From: Nonomuraea cavernae
GTDB taxonomy: Bacteria; Actinomycetota; Actinomycetes; Streptosporangiales; Streptosporangiaceae
Assembly (NCBI RefSeq): GCF_014646355.1
Contig: NZ_BMNH01000031.1
Span: 1 to 64,000, forward strand
Length of the DNA: 64,000 nucleotides
Direction of reading: 5' to 3'
How positions within the stretch are numbered: position 1 is the first letter of the stretch; every line of letters begins with the position of its first letter. A model generated the notes under the pieces. The model was given only the letters and a program-made list of their open reading frames with translations. It ran no database searches and had not been told where the DNA came from. Shown here piece after piece: positions 1 through 11,915 of the stretch. The position numbers and the translations under genes were made by a program.

Positions 1-60
1 GCGATCCACCGCGCTTTCACCGGCAACCTCTGGATGCCGCCCGTCGCACTCGAAGTCTGA
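1..60 (+). CDS. C-terminal end of an unidentified protein (partial)
   Basis: The first 60 bases are open in frame 1 and end in TGA, reading a 19-residue tail ending WMPPVALEV. The start lies outside the window. Codon use is typical of the high-GC host, unlike the more AT-rich gene that follows on the other strand. No family can be named from so short a piece, and it could also be chance. Confidence 0.35.
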   Translation, partial: AIHRAFTGNLWMPPVALEV

Positions 61-732
61 TCAGCGCGTATCACCCAGCGTCACAAAACCTTCTGATTGC
101 TTACGGTGAACCCACAACAGTTCGATCATGAAGCTTTTGCACTTGAAGTCGCTATCGCGCTTCTTCTGCAGCCGGGCCCACCATTTCGTAAACCGGATGA
201 GCTGCGCGAGGTGTACCGGGTGCACCTTCTTACGGTCGCGGATGAAGTCCAGGTGCTGGCGGACGCTGGTTCTCAGCGGCTTATCGCTGTCCTTATTGAT
301 GAGATAGCCAACGTCATCCGGCTCGCCTTTGTATAGCACGGGGACGATATCGACTTTGAGTCCGCTGGCAACGAAAGTGATGGTAACGCTGTGGGTATTC
401 GGGACGATCTGATCATCTCCCAGGATGGGATACGCCTCGACAACACGGTCACGGACCCACTCCACAAGCCCTGGTGTGTCGTCCGGCGCCTGCTCCGCCT
501 CCACATATACGGCAAGGTCGCGGTCGTCATTGTTGCGGAGGGCGGTCCCCTTGGCGACCGAGCCGGAATGCAGCGTTTTAACGAGGCCGTAACCAGGCGT
601 GGAGCTGATCTTCGCCTCGATTTTGTCTTGAAGCCTGTCGAATTGGTCTCGCTGGTCGCCGATCTCGTCCTTCTTGAGGTTCACTTTGTCGTCGGCAAAT
701 GCGACGAGATCAGCATGTTCAATGTGGGGCAT
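61..732 (-). pseudogene. CD-NTase (CBASS-type nucleotidyltransferase), C-terminally truncated
   Basis: This reads as a cGAS/DncV-like nucleotidyltransferase, the enzyme that makes cyclic oligonucleotide alarm signals in CBASS anti-phage systems. The 223-residue product has the family N-terminus, the GSVAKGTAL nucleotide-binding turn followed by DDRDLAVYV with the metal-binding acidic pair, and LKVDIVPVLY carrying the third acidic residue. It stops shortly after KSFMIELLWVHR, where family members normally continue for many more residues, so the helical C-terminal half is missing. ATG at 732 is chosen because an AGAGG-type ribosome site lies just upstream and family homology starts there; the open frame continues upstream without homology. 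No CBASS effector is recognisable nearby. Base composition is more AT-rich than the neighbours, suggesting transfer. Probably a dead remnant. Confidence 0.72.
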
Positions 733-1881
733 ACCTGCCTCTTTCAGGACGGCATGTTGTTGTGTCTCATGATTACGGTCGCGGCCTACCTGCACCGGAA
801 AGCAAGAAGAACGAAATGATCCCCTCGTCACCCTTCTTTGCTCATTGCGCAATGACTCGTAGCCGATCGATGGGGTAGCAGCAATGTTCGCCCTCGCCAC
901 GGCGGACGCTCTTGCAACTGCTGCGCGGATGGCGGTGGCCCTCGAAAGGTTGTCCAGGGCGTCCAGAATCCTCAACCGTGACGGCGCTGGTGTTCGCGGC
1001 TGCGCCTGTGCGTGGGCCGCGCCGGAGGCTCGGCGCTTGACGATCACCGCTTCGCCAGAAGTGCGATCACGCGTCCTGGTATCGCTGCAGTAGCCGATCG
1101 TCACCGTGTACATGGGGCTGCGAGGCGCACCGGATCCGAGGCTCTCCTCAACGCCGGCCGGTTCGTCGTCATGGTGGAAGGCAGCGACGATGGAGATCGG
1201 CTTCCTTCCGGATGATTCCTGCGACTGCGAGTGGGCTGGGCGGGGACATCGACGGTCTCTCCGAACGACACCGAAGCCTCGACCGGGGCTAGCCGGTAGA
1301 AGGCATGAAGCCCGGTGGTCGCCCCAGACTCGTTCCCGCCGGATGAGCAGGTGGCATCCAACTCGACGTTCAACGGGTCGACATCCGCCATCGACCGGTA
1401 GCGCGTGACGCGCGCTCTAACGAGCCGCAAGCTGTGCTCCCTGAGAGTTCGCCAGCGCACGAGGAACGGGCACGCGCAGGTAACAGCTCAGGGCCGGTGT
1501 GGCCTGACCGTTGACCCCTGGGATATGATCAAGGTGCGAAGCAATAACACATCCCCGGTGCTCGCGTTAACCCGCGTGCGCCGGGGTTTTCGCGTTCGAA
1601 GATTTATCGTACTCCTTCTCGCAGACACTCTCGAATCGAGAAGCCAGCCCCGTAACTCCATCCATTCGACGGCAATAAGTTACAGAATGGCGTTCGGACA
1701 TGAAAGAAAACGTCGTTCCGGCATGGAATATCTGGACCGCAGATTGAGCCGTTTTCATCTCCACGCGGCGGGCTGCTGATCACAGCGTGATCGCGAGAGT
1801 GGCGTTCGCCTGATGGTATGGCGAACCCCTGAGAGGCGGGTTGATCACCACAATCACGTCCGCCACAACCAGGGGCCTCGC
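733..1881. other. Gene-poor stretch between CD-NTase and IS relic
   Basis: No gene can be supported here. A minus-strand frame from 1391 to 1101 gives 96 residues (starting MADVDPLNVELD) with no recognisable domain, and shorter frames overlap on the other strand. The only structured signal is a terminator-like hairpin at 1553-1590. The composition is mixed and the whole stretch looks like decayed accessory DNA. Confidence 0.5.
1553..1590 (+). terminator. Rho-independent terminator-like hairpin
   Basis: Arms 1553-1566 and 1573-1586 pair CCCCGG with CCGGGG at the base and continue with few mismatches; a TTTT run follows at 1587-1590. A TATGAT box lies at 1524-1529, so a very short transcript could end here. 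Confidence 0.5.
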
Positions 1882-2102
1882 ATGCTGTTCTAGCGTGCTA
1901 CCGGCGATTTGTCGCGCTCATCCCTGAACTACGTCGCCGGCCTCATCCGCCGACACCGCAAGAGGATCGGCTCCACCTGGAGGCTGCTCAACCCGGGACA
2001 ACAAGCCCACTCGTGCTGGTCTACCTATGCAAGGGAGAGACGTTCCCCAAGCTCGGCGCCGGATTCGGGATCTCGACGACCACGGCGTGGCGGAATGTCT
2101 AG
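1882..2102 (+). pseudogene. IS5-family transposase N-terminal relic
   Basis: The reading frame from ATG 1882 gives MLF, a stop at 1891, then LSRSSLNYVAGLIRRHRK and RIGSTWRLLNPGQQA. After about 2008 the homology moves to another frame (LVLVYLCKGETF, then GISTTTAWRNV) and ends in TAG at 2100-2102. This is the helix-turn-helix N-terminal part of IS5-type DDE transposases of actinomycetes. A premature stop and a frameshift make it non-functional, and the DDE catalytic part is absent. It lies 90 bases from the broken end of the ligase gene, so an insertion followed by deletion may have removed both C-termini. Confidence 0.72.
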
Positions 2103-2192
2103 CCCGTTAATCCCCGCATCTCAGGTCAGGTCGAAACTGTGACGAACCCTGACAATCAATTATCAGAAGCCCACTGAGGTACCTGGACCAGC

Positions 2193-3926
2193 TCACCGCC
2201 CGCAACCGCGAATGCTCGGGCGGCTCGCTTCGCAGGCGGCTGTCCTCCCCGCCATGGGCAACTCGCTCGCCCGAGTACGTCTACCCAACCGCGGCTCCTT
2301 CGACAAGGTCATGATCACAACCCTTCGATTCCGCGGCCTCAGGCACCCATTCCGCAAGTTGCGATAGCCGGACTTACCAACAAGCGGCTGGCCCTTGGCC
2401 CGCTCCAGGGCGGCCAGCAGGTTGTCGGTGCTGGTCTCGCCCATCCGCTCCAGCCCAAGCAACTGCTCGCGGGTGAGGAAGAACAGGTCGGCGAAGTCGG
2501 CGATCAGCCCTGCGTCGAGCAGTTGCTTGATGCGGTTCTCCGCCAGGCCCTCGATGTCGAGCTGGTCGCGGCCGACCGCGTAGACGATGGAGGCGATCGC
2601 CCGGCATGCCCGGCCGCGTACGCATCGCCATCGCTCCTGGGAGGCGTCGATGGCGTCGCCGCAGGATGGGCAGACCTCCGGGATCGGAATCGGCCGCTCC
2701 TCGCCGGTGCGCAGGTGCACCACCGGTGCCTCCACCCGCGGAATCACGTCGCCGGCCTTGTAGACGACGACGCCGTCACCGAGCATCAGGCCGCGCCGGG
2801 CGATGTCGGCCGCGTTGTGCAAGGTGGCGTACGTGACGACGCTGCCGTCGAGCTCGACCGGCTCCAGCACGGCGCGGGGGGCGATGACGCCGGTGCGGCC
2901 GGTGTTCCACTCCACGGCGAGCAGCCGAGTCACCTTCTCGACCGGTGGCAGCTTGAAGGCCACGGCCCACCGCGGTGCCCGGGAGCTGAACCCCGCCTGT
3001 GCCTGGTCGGCTGCCAGGTCGCATTTGATCACGATGCCGTCGATGCCGAACGGCAGTCCGGCACGGATCGCGGCGATCTCGCCGACGCGCTCCTGCACCC
3101 GCTCCAGCGTCTCGGCCACGATGCCGGCGACAGGCGTGGCGGCCGTGGTTCGCACGCCCTGCGTGGCGACCCAGTCCATGATCTCGCTGTGCGGCAGCTC
3201 GCGCAGCCGCACCGCCGGCTCGGAGGCGTCGTCGGGCGGCGGAAGCACGCCGTAGCCGAAGAACGTCAGCTCGCACACGTAGGGCCGGTCCTGCGCGCGC
3301 AACGTGCCCGCGGCGGCGCTGCGCGGATTGGCGAACGTCGTGCCGTCGTGCGCCTGCCGCTTGGCGCACGCCTCCTCGAATTGCGAGGCCGTCATCATCA
3401 CCTCGCCCCGCAGCTCCACCGTGACCGTGTCGGCCAGCCGGTCGGGCAGGCCGACGATGGTGCCGATGGCGTGCGAGACGTCCTCGCCCGCGCTGCCATT
3501 GCCCCGCGTGACCAGCTGCGTCAAGCGGCCGTGCCGGTAGCGGGCCGAGATCGCCAACCCGTCCAGCTTGGGCTCCACGCTCCACGCCGTGACCGGGTGG
3601 CCGAGCCTGCGCTCCAGAGAGGCCGCCCAGTCGGCCAACTGCTCGGGGCCGAAGACATTGTCCAGGCTGAGCATGGGCACCGTGTGCGGCACGTCGCCCT
3701 CGACCGCGCCCCCGGCGACCTTGCCGGTGGGCGAGCCGGGCAGCACCTGGTCGGGGTGGGCCCGCTCGTAGGCCTCGATGCCGCGCATCAGCCGGTCGTA
3801 GGCGTCGTCGTCGAGCGGCGAGTCACCGCTGCCGTAGTAGGCGGCGTTGGCGTCGACGGCGAGCTGGACGGCCGCGGCGTAGGCGGCCTGGTCGTCGAGC
3901 GGGGTGAGCGGAGGTGCCTCGGTCAT
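2193..3926 (-). pseudogene. ligA: NAD-dependent DNA ligase, C-terminal end lost
   Basis: LigA seals nicks in DNA using NAD+. The product has domain Ia (NAAYYGSGDSPLDDDAYDRL), the adenylation motif EPKLDGLA with the nucleophilic lysine near residue 120, the OB fold, and the four-cysteine zinc finger (CPSC, later CVRGRAC). Homology stops after ERAKGQPL near 2380; the remaining about 63 residues are Arg/Gly-rich and unlike any ligase. Most of the helix-hairpin-helix domain and the BRCT domain are therefore missing: about 514 family-like residues against the usual 650-750. The break faces the IS5 relic. ATG 3926 is preferred over GTG 3932; neither has a clear ribosome site. Nick recognition needs the HhH domain, so the protein is probably inactive and the cell must have another ligA elsewhere. 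Confidence 0.8.
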
Positions 3927-3969
3927 GGTCACATCGTGCCCGGCGCCACTGACGATTCCGTGGGGCCGG

Positions 3970-4464
3970 TCAGTCCATCAAGGGCAGCAGCCTGCCGGTG
4001 TGGACGTCGTAGATCGAGCCGCCCACCGGCAGGTCGTCCGGGAGGAACGGCGTGGTGCGGATGCGGGTGAGGTCGTGCCGCAGGGCGGCGTGCTGGTCCG
4101 GGACGGTGTGGAACTCCAGGCTCCGGGTGTCGATGCCGTGCCGCTGGGTGAGGTCGTGCACGTCGGTGTCGGTGACCTTGGACATGCCGCAGTCGGTGTG
4201 CGGCATCACCAGCACGCGCTCGACGCCCAGCAGGTAGACGGCCAGGACGAGGGTGCGCAGCACGTCGTCGGTCACGCGGGCGCCGGCGTTGCGCAGGATC
4301 TTGGCGTCGCCTGCCTTGAGCCCCAGTAGCCCGAGAGGGTCGATGCGGGAGTCCATACAGGTCACGACCGCGAGCCCGCGCGCCGCCGTGCCGGTGAGGG
4401 CGGAGTTGGCGAACGATTCGGCGTAGTCGGCGTTGGCGGCAAACAGATCATCGAACGCGCTCAT
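3970..4464 (-). CDS. Beta-class carbonic anhydrase
   Basis: Interconverts CO2 and bicarbonate in the cytoplasm, supplying bicarbonate to carboxylases. The 164-residue protein has the zinc ligands of the beta class: C36 in CMDSR with the D38/R40 dyad, and H89 and C92 in MPHTDCGM. The length matches the short actinobacterial subfamily (Rv1284-like). It follows the ligase gene on the same strand with a 43-base gap and is probably a separate transcription unit. The call is firm; the physiological role is inferred from the family. Confidence 0.93.
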   Translation of the reverse strand: MSAFDDLFAANADYAESFANSALTGTAARGLAVVTCMDSRIDPLGLLGLKAGDAKILRNAGARVTDDVLRTLVLAVYLLGVERVLVMPHTDCGMSKVTDTDVHDLTQRHGIDTRSLEFHTVPDQHAALRHDLTRIRTTPFLPDDLPVGGSIYDVHTGRLLPLMD

Positions 4465-4603
4465 GTCGCAAATAATCCCTCATGGTCATTTGGCTGACTC
4501 TCGCGGGGGGTGCGACAGGCGGGAGTTGGCCGAACGTCCCACCACCACCCGTCACCATGGGTGATGATGTCATAGCTGAAAGTGTTGATCGAAGAAGGAT
4601 GTC

Positions 4604-4918
4604 GTGAGTAGGTCCGAATCGCTCGCCGCGTACCTCCGTGCCCAGGCCCGTCGTCTCCTCGACCGCGTGGAGTCCAACGACGGCGGCCGCAACGCGAGAT
4701 CGGCGCTGGCGTTGTTCGACACCGCGGCCTACGCGGCGGGCCTTCCCGACGACGACCCGCTCATCCTGCCACTGGATGAGGCGGGCTGCTTCGGGCCGCT
4801 CGGGTGTGAGGAGTTCGACCCGGGAGAGGCCGGCGTCCGGCTGATCCGCGACTGGCAGGGCGGCGAGCCCCACGAGTTGCTTCTCGCGCTTCCCGCCGCC
4901 ATCAGGGCCTCCGCCTGA
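4604..4918 (+). CDS. Conserved hypothetical protein, 104 residues
   Basis: An acidic, soluble protein starting MSRSESLAAYLRAQARRLLD with an amphipathic helix, followed by PLDEAGCFGPLGCEEFDPGE. GTG 4604 is chosen because GAAGGA lies about six bases upstream. There is no signal peptide, membrane segment or known catalytic motif. It is divergent from the carbonic anhydrase (139 bases apart) and converges with the thioredoxin-like gene, with only three bases between the stops. Codon use is host-like, so it is very probably a real gene. No function can be assigned. Confidence 0.75.
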   Translation: MSRSESLAAYLRAQARRLLDRVESNDGGRNARSALALFDTAAYAAGLPDDDPLILPLDEAGCFGPLGCEEFDPGEAGVRLIRDWQGGEPHELLLALPAAIRASA

Positions 4919-4921
4919 GCG

Positions 4922-5485
4922 TCATCCGGGGGCGTTGCCCGGCTTCCACTTGATGCCGCAGCCCATCGACGGGGTCTGACGTGCGTCCACCGGAGCCCCC
5001 GCCAGCACCGCGTCCACGGCGGCCCGCAACGACGCGCCCGTGACCGGGACGTCGTTGCCGGGCCGCGCGTCGTCGAACTCGCCTCGGTAGACGAGCGCGA
5101 ACGATGAGTCGTACAGGAAGAAATCGGGCGTGCAGGCCGCCTTGTACGCCTTGGCCACCTCCTGCGTCTCGTCCAGCAGGTACGGGAAGGTGAATCCGGC
5201 GCGGGCGGCCTGCTCGGCCAGGTGTGTGGCGTCGTCGTCGGGATAGCTGACGCTGTCGTTGCTGCAGATGGCGACGATCGACAGGCGGGAACCGTAGTCG
5301 CCGGCCAGAGCGGCGAGACCGGTCTCGATGCGCCGCACGTACGGGCAGTGGTTGGACAGGAAGACCACGAGAGTGGCGGGAGAGCCCTTGAGATCGGCGA
5401 GCGAGACACTGCCGCCGTCGATGGCGGTCAGGTCGAAGGGTGGTGCCGGGGTGCCGAGCGGAACCATGAAAGAGTTGACGGCCAT
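4922..5485 (-). CDS. Thioredoxin-fold (AhpC/TSA-like) protein
   Basis: A 187-residue cytoplasmic protein of the thioredoxin/peroxiredoxin superfamily. It begins MAVNSFMVPLGTPAPPFDL, has the strand TLVVFLSNHCPYVRRIE at the active-site position, and the later cis-proline region ACTPDFFLYD. The active site is C-P-Y-V, with one cysteine instead of CXXC, as is usual in this subfamily, which suggests a peroxidase- or TlpA-like role rather than disulfide reduction. ATG 5485 is preferred on homology; ATG 5494 is possible and sits closer to a GAGG box. It is divergent from the VOC gene, 51 bases apart. Confidence 0.85.
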   Translation of the reverse strand: MAVNSFMVPLGTPAPPFDLTAIDGGSVSLADLKGSPATLVVFLSNHCPYVRRIETGLAALAGDYGSRLSIVAICSNDSVSYPDDDATHLAEQAARAGFTFPYLLDETQEVAKAYKAACTPDFFLYDSSFALVYRGEFDDARPGNDVPVTGASLRAAVDAVLAGAPVDARQTPSMGCGIKWKPGNAPG

Positions 5486-5536
5486 ACCGTTCATTGTCCT
5501 CGATCTGCGCCGTTCCCACTGATTCGGAGGTACTTC

Positions 5537-5908
5537 GTGAAGGGCATCGCGGAATTCCGCACGACCGTGATCGACTGCGGCGACCCGCGCGAGCTCGCCG
5601 GGTTCTACTCGCGGTTGCTCGGGTGGCCGATCGACTACCAGGACGATGACTGGGTGGTGGTCACCCAGGGCGGCTCGCCCGCCCGGCTGGCGTTCCAGAA
5701 GGTGGAGGAGTACCGTCCGCCGATCTGGCCCGGCTCCGAGCGCCCCCAGCAGCTGCACATCGACGTCACGGTCGACGACCTCGACGCCGCCGAGAAGGCG
5801 GTGCTCGACATCGGCGCGACCAAGCACGACCACCAGCCGAGCGAGGACGACGACTTTCGCGTCTTCCTCGACCCGGCCGGCCATCCGTTCTGTCTCTGCA
5901 GAGACTGA
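5537..5908 (+). CDS. VOC (glyoxalase/bleomycin-resistance-like) protein
   Basis: A 123-residue single-module vicinal-oxygen-chelate protein: GIAEFRTTVIDCGDPRELAGF opens the first beta-alpha-beta unit and HIDVTVDDLDAAEKAV the second, ending DPAGHPFCLCRD. Metal ligands would be the histidine of LHIDVTV and a C-terminal acidic or histidine residue. GTG 5537 is preceded by GGAGG six bases upstream. The substrate cannot be told from sequence; members include isomerases, dioxygenases and resistance proteins. It ends in front of a strong hairpin shared with the convergent GH3 gene. Confidence 0.88.
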   Translation: MKGIAEFRTTVIDCGDPRELAGFYSRLLGWPIDYQDDDWVVVTQGGSPARLAFQKVEEYRPPIWPGSERPQQLHIDVTVDDLDAAEKAVLDIGATKHDHQPSEDDDFRVFLDPAGHPFCLCRD

Positions 5909-5919
5909 CGCGCGCGGAG

Positions 5920-5949
5920 GGTCCGGGGGCCGGTCGCGGCCCCCGGACC
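5920..5949. terminator. Bidirectional hairpin terminator
   Basis: A perfect 13-bp stem (5920-5932 with 5937-5949, loop GTCG) lies between the convergent VOC and GH3 genes. There is no T-run, as is common in actinomycetes. Confidence 0.75.
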
Positions 5950-5959
5950 GCTCCGATCG

Positions 5960-9010
<3,051 letters not shown>

Positions 9011-9021
9011 GGTGCCTCCTA

Positions 9022-9037
9022 GAGAGAGCGCTCTCTC
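9022..9037. promoter_or_regulatory. Palindromic LacI-family operator of the GH3 gene
   Basis: The 16-bp perfect palindrome GAGAGAGCGCTCTCTC abuts the ribosome site of the GH3 gene. The central AGCGCT is typical of LacI/CebR-type operators before actinomycete glycosidase genes. No LacI gene is in the window, so the repressor must act in trans. Confidence 0.7.
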
Positions 9038-9236
9038 AAATGAGATCGGAAGGCGAGGCCGTTTCATAACATCCGATGAAATATCGCTGTTAGTGCCCTG
9101 GTCAGAGACTTCCCCGGGAACAAGGGCGTCGCGACGGACGAGTACGGCACCTGCCGTGCGTTGTCTCACCGAGGAGAGCGATCACCGCCCCGCCGGGGCA
9201 GCCCTGGCGGAGCGGTGTCCTGCCCTCTGGAGATGT

Positions 9237-11735
9237 CTAGCCCTCCGGCGGCGCCGCATCCTCTGGCGCCGGGTCCTCGGGGACCGGGCCGGAGCGCAGG
9301 GCGCCGCCGATCGCCCCGATGGTGTGGGTGAGCCGGACGCCGGAGCCGTCGCGGCGGCCGAGCTCCTCGGGCAGCGGCACCGGCTTGCCCACCGCGGAGA
9401 CGGCCTTGGCGGGAGCGGGCCCCGCCCAGGCCAGCAGCAGCACGTCCTCGCCCTTGAGGAAGCGCTGGGCGCGGACACCGCCTGTGGCCCGGCCCTTGGC
9501 CGGGAACTCGGCGTAGTCGGCCACCTTGCCGCCGCCCACCTGGGTGCCGGGCAGGGCGGTGGACGAGCCCGCCACGGTCACCACCTGGGCGGGAAGGGCC
9601 GGGTCGACCGAGCCGAACCACACCACGCGGGCCCCGTCGTCGAGCCGGATGCCCGTCATGCCGCCCGCGGGCCGGCCCTGAGGACGGACGAGGGAGGCGG
9701 AGTAGCGCAGCAGCTGGGCGTCGGAGGTGATGAAGACCAGATCGTGTTCCTCTGAGTCGAGCTCGACCGCCCCCACGACGGTGTCGCCGTCCTTGAGGGT
9801 GATCACCTCGAAGTCGTCGCGGTTGGCCGGATATTCGGGCACCACCCGCTTGACCACGCCCTGGGCCGTGCCCAGGGCGAGACCGGGACCGTCGGGATCG
9901 AGACCGCCCAGGCCCACGACCGTCTCGTCGGGCTGCAGCGAGACGAACTCGGAGACCGGATGGCCGCCCGACAGCGACGGCGGGTTGGCCGAGGGCGGCA
10001 GCGTGGGCAGGTCGACCACCTGGACCCGGATCAGCCGGCCCAGTGACGTGACCACGCCGACCTCGCCTCTGACGGAGGTGCGCACCGCGGCCACCAGCAC
10101 GTCGTGCGCCGTGCGCTCGCCCTCGCCGGCCAACGGGGAGGCGTCGGTGGTGCGGGCCAGCAGGCCGGTGGAGGAGAGCAGGGCCAGGCACGGCTCGTCG
10201 GCCACCTGGAGCTCCACCGTGGGGGTGCGGGTGGCGCCGGACGCCTCCAGCAGCACGGTGCGGCGCGGGGTGCCGTACTTCTTCGCGATCTCGGCCAGCT
10301 CGCCGGACACCACCTGGCGCAGCCGGGTGTCGGAGGACAGGATGCCGGTCAGCTCGGCGATCTCGTCGGACAGCGTCTGCTTCTCGCGGTCGAGCTCCAG
10401 CTTGTCGTAGCGGGTCAACCGGCGCAGCGGCGTGTCGAGGATGTACGCGGCCTGGATGTCGGTGAGGTCGAAGACCTCCATCAGCCGGGTCCGGGCCTGG
10501 GCCGAGTCGTCGGAGGTCCGGATGACCTGGATGACCTCGTCGATGTTGAGCAGCGCGACGATGAGGCCGTCGACCAGGTGGAGGCGTTCCTCGCGCTTGC
10601 GCCGGCGGTATTCGGACCTGCGGCGCACGACCTCGATCCGGTGGTCGACGTAGACCCGCAGCAGCTCGCGCAGGCCCAGCGTGCGCGGCTCGCCGTCGAC
10701 CAGCGCGACGTTGTTGATGCCGAACGTCTCCTCCATCGGCGTCAGCCGGTAGAGCTCCTCCAGCACCGCCTCGGGAATGAAGCCGTTCTTGATCTCGATG
10801 ACCAGGCGCAGGCCCTTGTGCCGGTCGGTGAGGTCCTTCAGGTCGGCGATGCCCTGCAGCTTCTTGCTGGTCACCAGCTCTTTGATCTTGGTGACCACGC
10901 GCTCGGGCCCGACGTTGTAGGGCAGCTCGGTGACGATGATGCCCTTGCGGCGCGGTGTGATCTGCTCGACCGCGCACCTGGCGCGCATGCGGAAGGTGCC
11001 GCGGCCCGTCTCGTAGGCGTCGCGGACGCCCTGCAGACCGATGATCGAGCCGCCGGTCGGCAGGTCGGGGCCAGGGACGAAGCGCATGAGCTCGTCGAGC
11101 GTCGCGTCGGGCTTCTTGATCAGATGGCGGGCGGCGGCCACGACCTCGGTGAGGTTGTGCGGCGCCATGTTGGTCGCCATGCCGACCGCGATGCCGGTCG
11201 TGCCGTTGACCAGCAGATTGGGGAACGCCGACGGCATGACCGTGGGCTCGGTCTCCTGGCCGTCGTAGTTGGGCTTGAAGCCGACCGTGTCCTCGTCGAG
11301 CGACTCGACCATCAGCATCGCGGCCGGGGCCAGCCTGGCCTCGGTGTAACGCATGGCGGCCGGCAGGTCGTCGGGGGAGCCGAAGTTGCCGTGCCCGTCG
11401 ATCAGGGGCAGGCGCATGGAGAACGGCTGCGCGAGGCGGACGAGGGCGTCGTAGATGGCGCTGTCACCGTGGGGGTGGAGCTTGCCCATCACGTCGCCGA
11501 CGACGCGGGAGGACTTGACGTGGCCGCGATCGGGACGCAGACCCATCTCGCTCATCGAGTAGAGGATGCGCCGCTGCACCGGCTTGAGACCGTCGCGCGC
11601 GTCGGGGAGTGCCCGCTGGTAGATGACCGAGTAGGCGTACTCGAGGAAGCTCGTGCGCATCTCGGAGGAGACGTCGATGTCGACGATCCGCTCCTCGAAA
11701 TCCTCGGGAGGGGGTGTTGTCGTGCGTCGGGCCAT
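9237..11735 (-). CDS. parC: DNA topoisomerase IV subunit A
   Basis: ParC is the DNA-cleaving subunit of topoisomerase IV, which unlinks daughter chromosomes. The 832-residue protein has the GyrA/ParC breakage domain (RALPDARDGLKPVQRRILY, KLHPHGDSAIYDALVRLAQP), the catalytic tyrosine in AAMRYTEARLA, the IVTELPYNVG region and a degenerate six-bladed C-terminal beta-pinwheel. A canonical GyrA box is not evident, favouring ParC over GyrA; the clinical quinolone-region pattern is intact. ATG 11735 is chosen on homology, with ATG 11744 in frame and no clear ribosome site for either. The partner parE is not in the window. It is divergent from recQ across a palindromic site. Confidence 0.92.
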   Translation of the reverse strand: MARRTTTPPPEDFEERIVDIDVSSEMRTSFLEYAYSVIYQRALPDARDGLKPVQRRILYSMSEMGLRPDRGHVKSSRVVGDVMGKLHPHGDSAIYDALVRLAQPFSMRLPLIDGHGNFGSPDDLPAAMRYTEARLAPAAMLMVESLDEDTVGFKPNYDGQETEPTVMPSAFPNLLVNGTTGIAVGMATNMAPHNLTEVVAAARHLIKKPDATLDELMRFVPGPDLPTGGSIIGLQGVRDAYETGRGTFRMRARCAVEQITPRRKGIIVTELPYNVGPERVVTKIKELVTSKKLQGIADLKDLTDRHKGLRLVIEIKNGFIPEAVLEELYRLTPMEETFGINNVALVDGEPRTLGLRELLRVYVDHRIEVVRRRSEYRRRKREERLHLVDGLIVALLNIDEVIQVIRTSDDSAQARTRLMEVFDLTDIQAAYILDTPLRRLTRYDKLELDREKQTLSDEIAELTGILSSDTRLRQVVSGELAEIAKKYGTPRRTVLLEASGATRTPTVELQVADEPCLALLSSTGLLARTTDASPLAGEGERTAHDVLVAAVRTSVRGEVGVVTSLGRLIRVQVVDLPTLPPSANPPSLSGGHPVSEFVSLQPDETVVGLGGLDPDGPGLALGTAQGVVKRVVPEYPANRDDFEVITLKDGDTVVGAVELDSEEHDLVFITSDAQLLRYSASLVRPQGRPAGGMTGIRLDDGARVVWFGSVDPALPAQVVTVAGSSTALPGTQVGGGKVADYAEFPAKGRATGGVRAQRFLKGEDVLLLAWAGPAPAKAVSAVGKPVPLPEELGRRDGSGVRLTHTIGAIGGALRSGPVPEDPAPEDAAPPEG

Positions 11736-11817
11736 GTCGAACATTGTGCCGAAGAAACCCTAGTGCCCGCGACACTTCGGTTCCGGGGGACGGCGGTGAC
11801 CGGCGCCGTCATCCCGG

Positions 11818-11841
11818 ACACCCAAGCAATTGCTTGGGTGT
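11818..11841. promoter_or_regulatory. 24-bp perfect palindrome between parC and recQ
   Basis: Positions 11818-11829 and 11830-11841 are exact reverse complements; the core is CAAGCAATTGCTTG. The shape fits a MarR- or TetR-family operator in the 180-base divergent intergenic region. No such regulator is encoded next to it. Confidence 0.6.
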
Positions 11842-11915
11842 TTCGTTCCGAAAGGGGGTTTCCCGGCAGCCCGGATGGGCGCCGGATGTCGGCGGGACCT
11901 GGTAACAAGGGACAC

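Noticed and set aside
1405..1779. 124-codon plus-strand open frame before the IS relic
   Set aside because: No ribosome site, no domain, and it runs through a terminator-like hairpin.
2193..2380. Non-homologous tail of the ligase frame as a new domain
   Set aside because: Composition is Arg/Gly-rich, it follows an abrupt loss of homology and lies beside an IS relic, so it is read-through of unrelated DNA.
10104..11915. Long upstream extension of the recQ reading frame
   Set aside because: It is entirely antisense to parC and has low-complexity Gly/Arg/Val composition; recQ homology starts at MIEAPDVAML (11916).
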